Notes: generated by a model not told the origin, from the letters alone. A stretch of 64,000 nt of DNA from Saccharospirillum salsuginis (GCF_014651855.1 NZ_BMXR01000001.1:1-64000); one strand, 5' to 3'; shown: positions 1 through 9,011, numbered from the stretch's first letter. Program-made: numbers and translations.

Positions 1-144
1 GGTTTTGTAGCGGCGGGCAGGCACTGGAAAGCTCCTTTTGAATAGCAAGCCGTGATTTTAACCTTAAAGAAGGGATACTTTCACAGCCTCAGTGCCCACC
101 CTACGGTGTTAAGGAACACAAGCAGTTTTTTGTGCAGATGGCTA

Positions 145-257
145 GTCCGGGCGGCGGGGTGGTGCCTTGCAGGGATGTCCGCAGCATGGATGCTGCGGTC
201 AAGCCCACATGGACGTGTTTACGGCGACCCTGCAAGGCGCTACCCCTCCGCCCGGAC
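145..257 (-). repeat. Y-shaped palindromic repeat, copy 1
   Basis: Member of an eight-copy family in this window. Two outer arms (about 145-173 and 230-257) are complementary with a few mismatches. They enclose a strong hairpin (CGCAGCATGGATGCTGCG) and a weaker one centred on CCACATGGACGTG. The conserved core reads in its defining direction on the minus strand. It lies alone in the 380-base non-coding stretch before the ExbB-like gene; nothing else is recognised there. An open frame running through it encodes only the repeat and is not a gene. Confidence 0.85.
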
Positions 258-380
258 GGGTTCAACCACAGCAACCAACAACGACAATGAGTAAAATAGG
301 AGCACCGTAAGACAACTTTGAAAACAGTGTGATATGGTTATCGCCACTTGACCAAATCGCCGTCTCGTCGAGGAGTATCC

Positions 381-1217
381 ATGAGCAACCCCAAACACAC
401 GCTATTCTGGATGACCGTGTATCTGTTGATCGTCGGTGCCGTGTGTGCGTTGATCTACGTTCCCCTGGAATCTGCTTTCCTGGCCAACTGGGTCTTCAAC
501 GCCCTCATCTTGGGCGTCCTGATCATCGGTATCGGCCTCACCTATCGCCAGGTATTGACGCTCAACCCCGAACTCCAGTGGATCGCCCTCTTCCGGACCG
601 GGCGCAGCGGCCTGTCCGTCAAACAGGAACCGCGCTTGCTCAAGCCGCTCGCGCGCCAACTCGGCGAAGACTTCAAGCGCGACCGCTTCCGCATGACCGC
701 CATGTCCCTGCGCACCGTACTGGACGGCATCCGCGCCCGGCTCGATGAATCCCGCGAAATCTCCCGATACATGATCAGCCTGCTCATCTTCCTCGGTCTG
801 CTGGGCACGTTCTGGGGCTTGCTGGGCACCATCCAGTCCGTCGGCGCCGTCATTATCGACCTCAACATTTCCGGTGGCGACTTCAACGAAGTCTTCGCCG
901 AGCTTCAGGCCGGATTACTCAAGCCACTCGAAGGCATGGGTACCGCCTTCAGTTCATCACTGTTCGGTCTGGGTGGTTCGCTGATCCTCGGCTTTCTGGA
1001 TATCCAGGCCGGTCACGCCCAGAACCGCTTCTACGACGGACTGGAAGAATGGTTGACCGGTCTGACCAACCTCGTCGACGCCGAAGAATTGGGCGAGTCC
1101 GGTGCCAAGGAGACCACCTTCAAGGCCCGCGAGGAGCTCGCCGAGGAACTGATGATCCTTGAGGAGGAAAACCGCCAGCTCAAGGAACAGATGGGATTCT
1201 ATGACGACGATAAGTAA
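381..1217 (+). CDS. ExbB/TolQ/MotA-like proton channel subunit
   Basis: Inner-membrane protein of 278 aa, likely the proton-conducting half of an ion-driven motor complex. Two hydrophobic segments lie near the N-terminus (about residues 5-25 and 30-52). A second pair follows around residues 130-160 and 185-210, with the small-residue-rich FLGLLGTFWGLLGT and SLFGLGGSLILGF stretches typical of the MotA/TolQ/ExbB domain. A short charged tail follows. The ATG at 381 is preferred over an upstream TTG at 348 because GAGGAG sits just before it. It lies 22 bp before the OmpA/MotB-like gene, so the two probably form a stator-like pair. The long ZorA tail and zorC/zorD neighbours of Zorya defence are absent. 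Confidence 0.88.
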   Translation: MSNPKHTLFWMTVYLLIVGAVCALIYVPLESAFLANWVFNALILGVLIIGIGLTYRQVLTLNPELQWIALFRTGRSGLSVKQEPRLLKPLARQLGEDFKRDRFRMTAMSLRTVLDGIRARLDESREISRYMISLLIFLGLLGTFWGLLGTIQSVGAVIIDLNISGGDFNEVFAELQAGLLKPLEGMGTAFSSSLFGLGGSLILGFLDIQAGHAQNRFYDGLEEWLTGLTNLVDAEELGESGAKETTFKAREELAEELMILEEENRQLKEQMGFYDDDK

Positions 1218-1239
1218 ACGCTGACCGGAGCCACCCCTG

Positions 1240-2559
1240 ATGTTAGGCAGTCGCCGCCGCGCCGCTACCACGGTTAACGTCTGGCCGGGCTATGTCGATG
1301 CCCTGTCGGCGTTGCTGTTGCTGATCATTTTCATGTTGCTGATCTTCACCCTCGCCCAGGTTTTCCTGGCCGAGACCGTGTCCGATCGGGACGCTGAACT
1401 GAATCGATTGAACGCCCGCCTGGCCGAAATTTCCAACGCCCTGCGCATTCAACGATCCACCAACGAAGACCTGTCCGAACGGCTGACCAGCTTGCGCGCC
1501 GAATACAACCAGGCCCTGCAGCGTCAGACCGGCCTCGAAGACCAGATTGCCGCGCTGGAGGAAACCGTCGAAGCGGACAAGGAAACCATCAAGGTTCAGC
1601 TGAGTGAAAAGGCGCAACTGCAACAGGACATCATCGCCCTCAGACAGGTCCGTGCCGAACTCGAGCAGGAAGTCGCCGGTCTGGTCGCCTCGCTCAATCA
1701 GCGTGAGGAAGACATCGAACGCCTGGAAACCGAACTCGACAGCCGACAGGCTCTGGTCGGCTCCCTGCGCGACCGGACCCGCTCCCTCGAAGCCCGCCTG
1801 GCCGAACAGGAAGAACGCACCCTGCTCGCCCAGCAGGAAATCGACGCCAAGGACATCCGCATTCAGGATCTTGTCGCCATCACCGAGGAAAACGAAGAAG
1901 CCCTGGAAGAGGAAAAACAACTTTCCGCCAGCGCCCGCGCCGAAGTCGAACGCCTGAGCCAACAGATCGAAGACCTCGAAAACCAGCTCAACCAAATCAG
2001 CGCCGCCCTGCAGCTTGAAGAGCAGAAAACCACCGAACAGGAAACCGTCATCGCCGACCTCGGCGAACGCCTGAACACCGCGCTGGCCCAGCGCGTCAAC
2101 GAGCTGGAACGCTACCGCTCCGAATTCTTCGGCCGGCTGCGCCAGGTGCTTGTCAACAACCCCAACATCCGCATCGAGGGCGACCGCTTCCTGTTGCCCT
2201 CCGAGCTCTTCTTCGAGTCCGCCTCCGCCACCCTCGGCGACTCGGGCAAATCGGAACTGGATAAACTCGCCAGCACCTTGCGCGACATCTCCGCCGAGAT
2301 ACCGGACGACATCAACTGGATATTGCGCATCGACGGTCATACCGACCAGCGGCCGATCAACACCGAACGCTTCCCGTCCAACTGGGAATTGTCCACCGCG
2401 CGGGCCGTGTCCGTTGTGCGTTATCTCGAGGAACAAGGCATCCCGCCGGATCGTATGGCGGCCGCCGGGTTCGGGGAACATCATCCGGTCGATCCGGCGT
2501 TCACGCCCGAAGCGTTTCAGAAGAACCGTCGGATCGAGGTCAAACTGACGAATCGGTAG
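1240..2559 (+). CDS. Coiled-coil OmpA/MotB-like peptidoglycan-binding protein
   Basis: Protein of 439 aa, probably anchored in the inner membrane and reaching the cell wall. It has one transmembrane helix (about residues 18-45, LSALLLLIIFMLLIFTLAQ) and a very long heptad-rich Glu/Gln/Leu coiled coil (about 46-290). A C-terminal OmpA-family domain (about 300-439) carries the peptidoglycan-contact motif IDGHTDQRPI and ends in NRRIEVKL. This is the MotB topology with a long periplasmic spacer. GGAG precedes the ATG. It is the likely partner of the ExbB-like channel upstream. The cellular process it powers is not evident; a role in envelope maintenance is inference. Confidence 0.88.
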   Translation: MLGSRRRAATTVNVWPGYVDALSALLLLIIFMLLIFTLAQVFLAETVSDRDAELNRLNARLAEISNALRIQRSTNEDLSERLTSLRAEYNQALQRQTGLEDQIAALEETVEADKETIKVQLSEKAQLQQDIIALRQVRAELEQEVAGLVASLNQREEDIERLETELDSRQALVGSLRDRTRSLEARLAEQEERTLLAQQEIDAKDIRIQDLVAITEENEEALEEEKQLSASARAEVERLSQQIEDLENQLNQISAALQLEEQKTTEQETVIADLGERLNTALAQRVNELERYRSEFFGRLRQVLVNNPNIRIEGDRFLLPSELFFESASATLGDSGKSELDKLASTLRDISAEIPDDINWILRIDGHTDQRPINTERFPSNWELSTARAVSVVRYLEEQGIPPDRMAAAGFGEHHPVDPAFTPEAFQKNRRIEVKLTNR

Positions 2560-2572
2560 GTCGGGGTTAATC

Positions 2573-2607
2573 AAAAAACCGGCACAGCGGTAACATCGTT
2601 GTGCCGG
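2573..2607 (-). terminator. Intrinsic terminator of the DUF1127 gene
   Basis: An 8-bp stem (CCGGCACA with TGTGCCGG) is followed on the minus strand by six T residues, giving a standard Rho-independent terminator downstream of the gene ending at 2671. It may also block read-through from the OmpA-like gene, but it has no T-run in that direction. Confidence 0.75.
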
Positions 2608-2670
2608 AAAGGACGTCTGAACCCTGGTTTGGAGAGCAAGGAGGGATCCTCAAACCGCCGGTATTCGGGT

Positions 2671-2880
2671 TCAGCGCCAGAACGGTTTCACGATTTCCTG
2701 CCTCACCTCATGGGGCGTCAACCCCAAATCCTTTATCAGATAGTCCGGCAGGCTCGCCAGTTCACGCCGAGTCTTGTGGCGACGTGCGAAAACCTTCACC
2801 CAGGCCATGAGCGTTATCGGGTGCCTGGCCGGTGTCGGGCAATCAGGGCATACTATCGGTGTCATTGTCAGTTGAGTCAT
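2671..2880 (-). CDS. DUF1127 small protein
   Basis: A 69-aa basic protein. The C-terminal half carries the DUF1127 pattern: RRELASLPDYLIKDLGLT followed by HEVRQEIVKPFW. In other proteobacteria small DUF1127 proteins have been linked to RNA turnover and to phosphate, carbon or polyamine metabolism; the role here is unknown. The start at 2880 is well supported by AAGGAGG seven bases upstream. It is divergently transcribed from the LysR-type gene across a 126-bp intergenic region, a common pairing that suggests this gene is a target of that regulator. Two Cys in the N-terminal part (CPDC) are noticeable but of unknown meaning. Confidence 0.85.
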   Translation of the reverse strand: MTQLTMTPIVCPDCPTPARHPITLMAWVKVFARRHKTRRELASLPDYLIKDLGLTPHEVRQEIVKPFWR

Positions 2881-3006
2881 GGCGCGACCTCCTTCGTGGT
2901 CGTCGAAACCGTTTCGACGACTTCGTGTAGATGCCCACCATTGTTGACTCGCGACCGGACGCTGACAATTGATCAAAATTTGCTGTCGATTAAAAGGAAC
3001 TAAGGC

Positions 3007-3921
3007 GTGCACAACCTGCCGTCCCTGAACGCTATGCGCTGCTTCCTGATCGCCGCCGAAAAGCTCAGCTTCAAGGCCGCATCGGAAGCCTTGTTCGTGA
3101 CCCAAGCCGCGGTCAGCCACCAGATCAAACTGCTCGAAGACCACCTCGACGTAAAACTGTTCGAACGCCTGAACCGTGAAGTGCGTCTGACGCCCGAAGG
3201 CCGCGCCCTACTGCCCTACGTGCGTTCCGCGTTTGAAAGCCTGCAACAGGGCGTCGCCCAACTGCAGGACGACCCGAACCCGGATCGGGTCAAGGTCTCG
3301 GTCATTCCCTCGTTCGCCTCGGCCTGGCTGGCCCCACGGATGGGCAGCTTTCGAACGCGACATCCGGAATACCGCGTCGTTCTCAACCCGTCTTCCAAAC
3401 TCGAGGATTTCTCCGGCGATACCGACATTGCCCTGCGTTTCGGCCACGGACAGTATCCGAACGTCCACACCGAACTGCTGATGCGCGACACCCTGCTCGC
3501 CGTTTGCGTACCGGAAATGATCCCGGAAGAAGGCGCGACCTTCGACTGGCTGAAGCAAGTGGATCTGGCCGAGGACCTGAGCTTTGAGCGCCACCCCTGG
3601 AATGCCTGGCTGACCCAGCAGGGACGCCTGTTGGAAGGATACACGGTAAACATGACCATCGAAGACGCGCGCATGCTGATCGATATCACCCTAGCGGGTG
3701 GCTATGTGGGGCTGGTTCGCAAGTCACTGGTCCAACCCTATCTGGTGTCCGGCAAACTGGTTAAAGCGTTCGAGTACGAATTGCCGTCCGAGTATTCCTA
3801 CTATCTGGTTGCCCCGGAACGCTATCTGAACCGGCCCAAGGTCAAAGCCTTTCGGAAGTGGCTGAAGCATGAACTGGAGACATCCTTTGTCCCCGAATTA
3901 CTGGATTTTCACGGAAGCTGA
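3007..3921 (+). CDS. LysR-type transcriptional regulator, GcvA-like
   Basis: A 304-aa regulator with an N-terminal winged helix-turn-helix (about residues 4-62; recognition part TQAAVSHQIKLLEDHL) and a periplasmic-binding-like effector domain (about 90-295). The opening LPSLNAMRCFLIAAE and overall length match the GcvA subgroup. A GTG start is used, preceded by AAGGAAC. Its divergent neighbour encodes a DUF1127 protein, probably controlled from the shared 126-bp region. The effector cannot be deduced, and membership of the subgroup does not prove control of glycine cleavage genes, none of which are nearby. Confidence 0.9.
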   Translation: MHNLPSLNAMRCFLIAAEKLSFKAASEALFVTQAAVSHQIKLLEDHLDVKLFERLNREVRLTPEGRALLPYVRSAFESLQQGVAQLQDDPNPDRVKVSVIPSFASAWLAPRMGSFRTRHPEYRVVLNPSSKLEDFSGDTDIALRFGHGQYPNVHTELLMRDTLLAVCVPEMIPEEGATFDWLKQVDLAEDLSFERHPWNAWLTQQGRLLEGYTVNMTIEDARMLIDITLAGGYVGLVRKSLVQPYLVSGKLVKAFEYELPSEYSYYLVAPERYLNRPKVKAFRKWLKHELETSFVPELLDFHGS

Positions 3922-3936
3922 ACAACTTCCGGCAAT

Positions 3937-3958
3937 GGTGCCGGCGTATGCCGGCGCC
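3937..3958. terminator. Hairpin between convergent genes
   Basis: GGTGCCGGC and GCCGGCGCC pair through a 4-base loop (GTAT) between the convergent LysR-type and acidic lipoprotein genes. The T-run is weak, so the terminator role is inferred from position and stem strength. Confidence 0.5.
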
Positions 3959-3974
3959 ATTTAGAGGGGGCGAC

Positions 3975-4943
3975 TTACTGATCGTCTTCGTCATCATCCC
4001 ATTCGTCGTCGTCATCCTCGTCTTCATCCGACCCCAATTCGCCATCGTCATCATCGTCTTCGCCAAAGTCGCCAGATTCCTCGATGTTATCCTCAATGAC
4101 CTCCATGACATCCGATCGGTTATCACCCGACAGAAACAATTCATGCCGTTGTTCGGCTTCGTTCCAGACAATCGCTTCCTGGAGCGTCAAGTCCAGGTCG
4201 GAATTGGTTTCGATGTCATCGAAACGGAACCAGCGGGCCATTCGAAAAGCGACAATCAAGTCGACCGTTTGATCTGTGTTCAAGGTAATGGTGTTCGAGA
4301 TGTCCGAGCCCGCAAGATCGAATTCCTCGCTCAATTCGGACTGCAGTTTGAACGGGATCGCATTGTGAGTACCGTCTTGGCTTGTGTAGGTGCCTTCAAG
4401 ATACAGGGTAAAGCGGTCTAGCTCCGGATAGGTGTCGATCAGGGGGTTACCTTCGGAATCCAGATCCTCTGGCTCGAGCTTCTCGATTTCCACCTCTATG
4501 TCGTCGTATTGACCGGCTTCGATCAGCAACGAAGGCAAGACCGGGTTCGTGGTGCTGGTCAGCAGGTCGACGACGTATGGACCGACGAATTCGATCTCGA
4601 CGTGGCTGGAATCGTCATTGCTGTCGCTCGCTCCATCCACATCGTCGTCCCCTTCGCCTTCCATTTCCAGATCGACTTCCTTGACCACCATCCAGGCCGT
4701 GGTCAGATGCAAGGTACCATCCGGGCTCCCTGCATTGTCGTAAACCGGGATGTCCACCCCGCTATCACTAGCGGCTCGCAATAGATTGCGAGCGGTTGTA
4801 CCGTCTGGACGGGTTCCCTGAATGGACAATTGAGTTTGCGTCCTGGCATCGCTCTCGCCGCTGGGACCACACGCGGCTAACATCAAGGAAGAACCAGCGA
4901 TGAGGCTGGACCACAATAGGGTTCGAGCGTATGTATAGGCCAT
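3975..4943 (-). CDS. Lipoprotein with highly acidic C-terminal tail
   Basis: Predicted lipoprotein of 322 aa. A signal peptide ends in the lipobox LMLAACG, giving an acylated Cys near residue 25. The C-terminus (about the last 50 residues) is a run of Asp and Glu, and another Asp-rich patch lies around residue 110. The central region is beta-rich; a DUF4382-like fold is possible but unverified. The start at 4943 has GAGGAG upstream and puts the signal peptide in place. It is divergent from the kinase operon, whose second gene also encodes an exported acidic protein. A role in divalent-cation binding at the surface is inference. Confidence 0.75.
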   Translation of the reverse strand: MAYTYARTLLWSSLIAGSSLMLAACGPSGESDARTQTQLSIQGTRPDGTTARNLLRAASDSGVDIPVYDNAGSPDGTLHLTTAWMVVKEVDLEMEGEGDDDVDGASDSNDDSSHVEIEFVGPYVVDLLTSTTNPVLPSLLIEAGQYDDIEVEIEKLEPEDLDSEGNPLIDTYPELDRFTLYLEGTYTSQDGTHNAIPFKLQSELSEEFDLAGSDISNTITLNTDQTVDLIVAFRMARWFRFDDIETNSDLDLTLQEAIVWNEAEQRHELFLSGDNRSDVMEVIEDNIEESGDFGEDDDDDGELGSDEDEDDDDEWDDDEDDQ

Positions 4944-5163
4944 AGGGAACTCCTCGTTATCAACAAAATGGCAACTTGCCGGTAAAGGCAACCGATACGG
5001 TCGCCCTACCCCATTGAGGGTACGCCCACCCAACGTAGGCGACGTATGCTTTGTGTAAGGAAAATGTTCCAGGGCGTTCTATGAGAGCCGCGGGATCGTT
5101 ATAGTGGCCGCTGTGCTTGGAGGTCGATACTCCAGGCTGGGTTATGCCTTCGGAACAATTGCC

Positions 5164-6717
5164 ATGTGGCCGATTTTCACAAAAATTTATCTCTGGTGGC
5201 TCGCCGTCCTGATCGTCCTGTGCCTGGCGGTCTATGGCGTCATTGATCGCCTGAATCAGCACCGCTTCGAACGATTCGCCGAGCGCCAGGCCGAACCCGC
5301 GCTGACCCTGATTCGCGAGGGGCTCGAACGCCATACCAACGGGCGGGAGGCCGCGTGGCTGGAAATCACTGCCAGCCTGACCGGCGTCGGCTGGCAGATC
5401 GTGGAGGAGGACGTCGACGCCCTGCGGGTCGATGAAGCGTCCTGGCAGGATGAGCGGGCCCGCCTGACCGTGCCGATTCGTGACGATTTGATCATTCAGG
5501 GGCTGATTCAGGATTGGGAACAACTGGCCACCGGCATCGGATTGCTGACATTGAACGAGCTCTCGCTGACGGACGCGGACCAGCGCGAACAGCGATTGAC
5601 CGAATTGCAACACCTGCTCGGGCTGGAACTGGCCCGTGTCGGTTGGGAAAACGAAGGCCTGGGCTTTGTCGACGAACGCAACCTGGCGCGGGGCCAGGTG
5701 ATCGTACAGTCCAACTATGCGTTGAACCAGTTCATGGTATACGTCCCCGCCGGCGCCGAGCAGGCCCTGCGGGTCGGCCCCTTCGATCAATTCCAGTGGT
5801 TGACGGTCGGCGGTATCACCGTGTTGGTGCTCGCCCTGCTCATCACCCTGGCCATCGCCCTGATCCTGGTGCTGCTGCCGTTGCAGCGACGGCTGGGCCG
5901 CCTGACCCAGGCCGTGGACCGCATCGCCGAACAGGGTCGCACCGAACCCTTACCCCGACAGCCGCAAGATGGCCTGACCACCATGTGGCGTCACGTCAAC
6001 GCCATGGCCCAGCGCCTGATCGACCTGGCCGACCAGAGCCAGCAGTTGAACCAGGCCGTATCGCACGATCTGAAAACCCCCCTGGCCCGAATGACCTTCG
6101 CACTGGAAATGCTCGACTCCGACAGCGACCCGTTGATCGGTAACCTCAAGACCGATGTGCGTGAACTGAACCAGTTGCTGGACGAACTGCTCACCTTTCA
6201 CCAACTGTCGCAGTCGACACCGACGGAGCCCCACTACTGCTTCCCCCGGGCCGAACTCGATCGATTGCTGGAAGGCCCCATCGTTAGGGATGTCCGGGTC
6301 TCCAAATCACTCGACGGCGTGCACCGGGCACCGATCGAAGAGCATCACTGGCGTCGCCTGTGTCGCAACCTGGTCACCAATGCCGTCCAGTACGGCAATG
6401 GCCACATCGATGTTCGATTGGAAGAAGACCTGGACGGACTTCGGTTGGCGGTGGGCGACAACGGACAGGGGTTCAGCGAAGAGCTGAAAGACCGGGCCTT
6501 TGAGCCCTTCGTGCGCGGCGATCGCGCCCGCAATTTGAACAGCCAGGGCCATGGCATGGGGCTGGCACTGTGCCAAACGATCGTTCAGTATTACGGAGGC
6601 CGTCTGACCATCAATCAAAGTCACCTCGGCGGAGCGCAGATCGATGTCTGGCTGCCCACGGTCCAGGACGTCGACACCTCGGAATCCCCGCGAGCCGAAA
6701 CCGAGGTGCAACCATGA
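5164..6717 (+). CDS. Sensor histidine kinase, RstB-like
   Basis: Membrane kinase of 517 aa. It has TM1 at about residues 5-25, a periplasmic region of about 185 residues, TM2 at about 214-239, then HAMP, HisKA and HATPase_c domains. The phosphorylated His is about residue 301 in SHDLKTPLARM. The ATPase shows the N box (NLVTNAVQYGNG), G1 (VGDNGQGF), F box (FEPFVRGDRA) and G2 (GHGMGLALCQ). It is first in a four-gene operon, and its TGA overlaps the next ATG. The cognate OmpR-type regulator lies two genes downstream. The start is uncertain: no strong ribosome site precedes 5164, and an in-frame GTG at 5104 would add 20 residues. Confidence 0.88.
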   Translation: MWPIFTKIYLWWLAVLIVLCLAVYGVIDRLNQHRFERFAERQAEPALTLIREGLERHTNGREAAWLEITASLTGVGWQIVEEDVDALRVDEASWQDERARLTVPIRDDLIIQGLIQDWEQLATGIGLLTLNELSLTDADQREQRLTELQHLLGLELARVGWENEGLGFVDERNLARGQVIVQSNYALNQFMVYVPAGAEQALRVGPFDQFQWLTVGGITVLVLALLITLAIALILVLLPLQRRLGRLTQAVDRIAEQGRTEPLPRQPQDGLTTMWRHVNAMAQRLIDLADQSQQLNQAVSHDLKTPLARMTFALEMLDSDSDPLIGNLKTDVRELNQLLDELLTFHQLSQSTPTEPHYCFPRAELDRLLEGPIVRDVRVSKSLDGVHRAPIEEHHWRRLCRNLVTNAVQYGNGHIDVRLEEDLDGLRLAVGDNGQGFSEELKDRAFEPFVRGDRARNLNSQGHGMGLALCQTIVQYYGGRLTINQSHLGGAQIDVWLPTVQDVDTSESPRAETEVQP

Positions 6718-7256
6718 CCCGGCGCCGCTTGCGACCGTTACTCGCCGGATTGTTTATAATCAGCCCTCTGGCGCTTTCCGATGAATGGGGGACCTGGAAT
6801 GACCTGCCGGACAACCTGCTCGAATCCGAGCAGGATGTTCGTACGCTCGACGAATTGTCGAATCAGCTCGACCAGCTGATTCAGGCGAACCGGGACGTCG
6901 ACGACAGTTTGAGAAGACAGTTGCTGCGCCACTGGCTGGATCAGATAAACTCCGGGGCCAACAAGAACATCAGCCTGGATCGGCTACTTGAAATGAGCGC
7001 CGATTGGGAAAACGACGAGTTAGCCGAGTGGTATGACGATCTCGAAGACTACCTGGAAGAACAAACTACGCCGATCGATCAGAATGGCGACCTTATTGGC
7101 GACCCATTGGACGACGAAGACAACAGCGATGACGACGGGTCCATCGACGACGGAGACACAGAACCCGGTGAAGGAGACCCCGTGGATGGAGAAACAGCTC
7201 CCCCTACTGATGACGGCAACGACGACGGCTCCGGAGACGACAGTGAAACGGGTTAA
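6714..7256 (+). CDS. Exported acidic protein in two-component operon
   Basis: A 180-aa protein not recognised as a named family. An N-terminal signal peptide (RRRLRPLLAGLFIISPLALS) is followed by a helical region (about residues 35-105). The final 75 residues are low-complexity and very acidic, dominated by Asp, Gly and Glu (for example DDEDNSDDDGSIDDGD). It overlaps the kinase gene by four bases and the following gene by 14, so it is translationally coupled to both. The acidic tail resembles that of the lipoprotein encoded divergently at 3975-4943. It may be an accessory periplasmic sensor or cation-binding protein; this is inference. Confidence 0.75.
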   Translation: MTRRRLRPLLAGLFIISPLALSDEWGTWNDLPDNLLESEQDVRTLDELSNQLDQLIQANRDVDDSLRRQLLRHWLDQINSGANKNISLDRLLEMSADWENDELAEWYDDLEDYLEEQTTPIDQNGDLIGDPLDDEDNSDDDGSIDDGDTEPGEGDPVDGETAPPTDDGNDDGSGDDSETG

Positions 7257-8313
7257 TTTCGCCAGCCCGGGCCGTTGGCTGCGAGCACTGGTGGCCGCCC
7301 TGGCGTGCGCCACCCCATTCACCGCTGTCGCGGACGATTGGGACATGGCGATGCAACAGGCGCTCAGGCTCGACGCCAACGGCTATACTTTTCTGGCCAT
7401 ACAGCAGTTGGAGTCACTGAGCGAGTCCTACCCGGACATTCTGCGTCTGAAGCTGGAACTTGCGGCCCTTTACCTCAAGGTGGACCAGCCCGATACCGCT
7501 GAACGCTACATCACCGAAGTGCTGGAAGACCCGAACCTGCCGGTCAAGGTCCGCATCAACGCCCAGATGCTGCAACTGAACATACAGACCGCCCAGTCCG
7601 CCTCCCAGCGTCAGGCCCTCACCACCCTGGCCCTTACCAGCGGCTACGAAGCCGACCGGGAGGATGCGTTCGTCCAGGTGAGTGCCGCGGCGCGGTTAAC
7701 CCAGGCGATGAGCACCCTGGATTTCGGAGGGCGACCGGTCCCGACGCAGGCGATCCTCAATGTGGCTGGGCTGGTAAAACAGGAATTCGAGCCCGAGGAT
7801 CGACCGGGCCTGATCAATGTCGAAGCCGGCCTCGCCGCCGGCGGCGACCGCATGCGGCTGAGCGGCGGCATGGGGTACCAGGTTTCCACCGATGTGGACG
7901 GACCGCTGCTCTTTCTGGACAACCGCTGGCGCGCCAGCGACTGGACCTGGACGCTCAGCAATCACTGGCTCTACCACGGCGACGGCTGGAACCAGAGCCA
8001 CCGCCTGAGCGTACAGAAGAACATGACCCAACGCTGGCGAATTCAGGGTTTTGGCCGCTATCGCTGGCTGACCGACAACGACCGGGATCGGGACCAGCGG
8101 GAGCTTGGCCTGGGGCAAACCCTGGTCTGGCAACAATGGCGCTGGCAATCCGACATCGATTATGACCTCGACGGCGAATACTGGGCCGTCGACACCGGGC
8201 TGGACTTCCGACTGAACGAGCGCTGGCGGCTTGGCACCGCCATCGGCACGGAAGATCTGGAAAACACTGCGGACAACTGGTACAGCGAAGTGAGTGTGAG
8301 ATGGACCCACTAA
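7243..8313 (+). CDS. Exported TPR plus beta-barrel-like protein
   Basis: A 356-aa protein starting at a GTG (7243) inside the end of the preceding gene, with GGAG upstream. The signal peptide ends near ATPFTAVA. TPR-like helical repeats follow (about residues 30-140, including GYTFLAIQQLESLSESYPDI). The C-terminal half (about 190-356) alternates hydrophobic and polar residues with many Trp/Tyr, like an outer-membrane beta barrel, and ends in an aromatic-rich strand (VSVRWTH). The TPR-barrel layout recalls Slam/DUF560-type proteins but is shorter; membership is uncertain. Its stop lies within the response-regulator gene, which starts 13 bases earlier. Confidence 0.72.
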   Translation: MKRVNFASPGRWLRALVAALACATPFTAVADDWDMAMQQALRLDANGYTFLAIQQLESLSESYPDILRLKLELAALYLKVDQPDTAERYITEVLEDPNLPVKVRINAQMLQLNIQTAQSASQRQALTTLALTSGYEADREDAFVQVSAAARLTQAMSTLDFGGRPVPTQAILNVAGLVKQEFEPEDRPGLINVEAGLAAGGDRMRLSGGMGYQVSTDVDGPLLFLDNRWRASDWTWTLSNHWLYHGDGWNQSHRLSVQKNMTQRWRIQGFGRYRWLTDNDRDRDQRELGLGQTLVWQQWRWQSDIDYDLDGEYWAVDTGLDFRLNERWRLGTAIGTEDLENTADNWYSEVSVRWTH

Positions 8314-9008
8314 CCCCTTACGCAAAGATCGTGCTGGTCGAGGACGACGCCTCGCTCAGCCAACTGATTGAACAATATCTGGAACGGGAGAGTTTTGACG
8401 TCGTCACCACCGACGATGGCCTGGCCGCGCCGGAACTGGTTCGGGAACACAAGCCGGACCTGGTGATTCTCGACATCATGCTGCCCGGACAGGACGGACT
8501 CGAAGCCTGCCGGCAGATACAGCGATTCTACGAAGGGCCCATATTGTTCTTAACCGCCCGGACCGAAACCCTGGACGAGATCCTCGGCCTGGAACTCGGC
8601 GCGGACGATTACCTGACCAAGCCGGTCGAACCCCGGGTACTGCTCGCCCGCATCAAGGCGCACCTGCGGCGGGCCCGCCGCTACGGCGGACGACGATCGA
8701 AGGAAGAGGGACTGGGCTGGCTGCACGTGGACAAGCGCAACCTGCGCGTTCAGTGCCAAGGCCGCGATATCGAGCTGACCCAGCCGGAGTTCGACCTGCT
8801 GGCCCTGCTCTACGAGCAACCGGGTGTTATCTTCAGCCGAGACGACATCATGCAGGCTCTGCGGGGCATCGAGTACGACGGTGTCTCGCGCACCGTGGAC
8901 ATCCTGATCTCGGGCCTGCGCCAGAAACTGGGTCTGGAACAGGCCATCAAGACTGTGCGCGGTAAAGGCTATCTTCTGGTGGAAGAGCTCGGTCCGACAA
9001 CGGACTGA
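8301..9008 (+). CDS. OmpR-family response regulator, RstA-like
   Basis: A 235-aa regulator with a receiver domain (about residues 7-120; acidic pocket ED near residue 14, phosphoacceptor Asp58 in LVILDIMLPG, Lys in YLTKPVEPR). The C-terminal winged helix (about 140-232) contains ELTQPEFDLLALLYEQPG and RTVDILISGLRQKL. It is the last gene of the operon that starts with the kinase at 5164 and overlaps the gene before it by 13 bases. The architecture resembles E. coli RstA; the regulated genes and stimulus are unknown here. Confidence 0.93.
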   Translation: MDPLTPYAKIVLVEDDASLSQLIEQYLERESFDVVTTDDGLAAPELVREHKPDLVILDIMLPGQDGLEACRQIQRFYEGPILFLTARTETLDEILGLELGADDYLTKPVEPRVLLARIKAHLRRARRYGGRRSKEEGLGWLHVDKRNLRVQCQGRDIELTQPEFDLLALLYEQPGVIFSRDDIMQALRGIEYDGVSRTVDILISGLRQKLGLEQAIKTVRGKGYLLVEELGPTTD

Positions 9009-9011
9009 GCC

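Noticed and set aside
52..294. 80-codon open frame over palindrome copy 1
   Set aside because: It only translates the palindromic repeat and its flanks, has no ribosome site, and similar spurious peptides arise at the other repeat copies.
381..2559. Zorya-type anti-phage defence (zorA/zorB)
   Set aside because: The pair has the MotA/OmpA logic, but the long tail is on the wrong partner and no zorC, zorD or zorE gene follows.
1243..2574. 443-codon frame opposite the OmpA/MotB-like gene
   Set aside because: Antisense shadow of a Gln/Glu/Leu-rich coiled coil; composition is Phe/Gly-rich without domains, while the plus strand shows clear family motifs.
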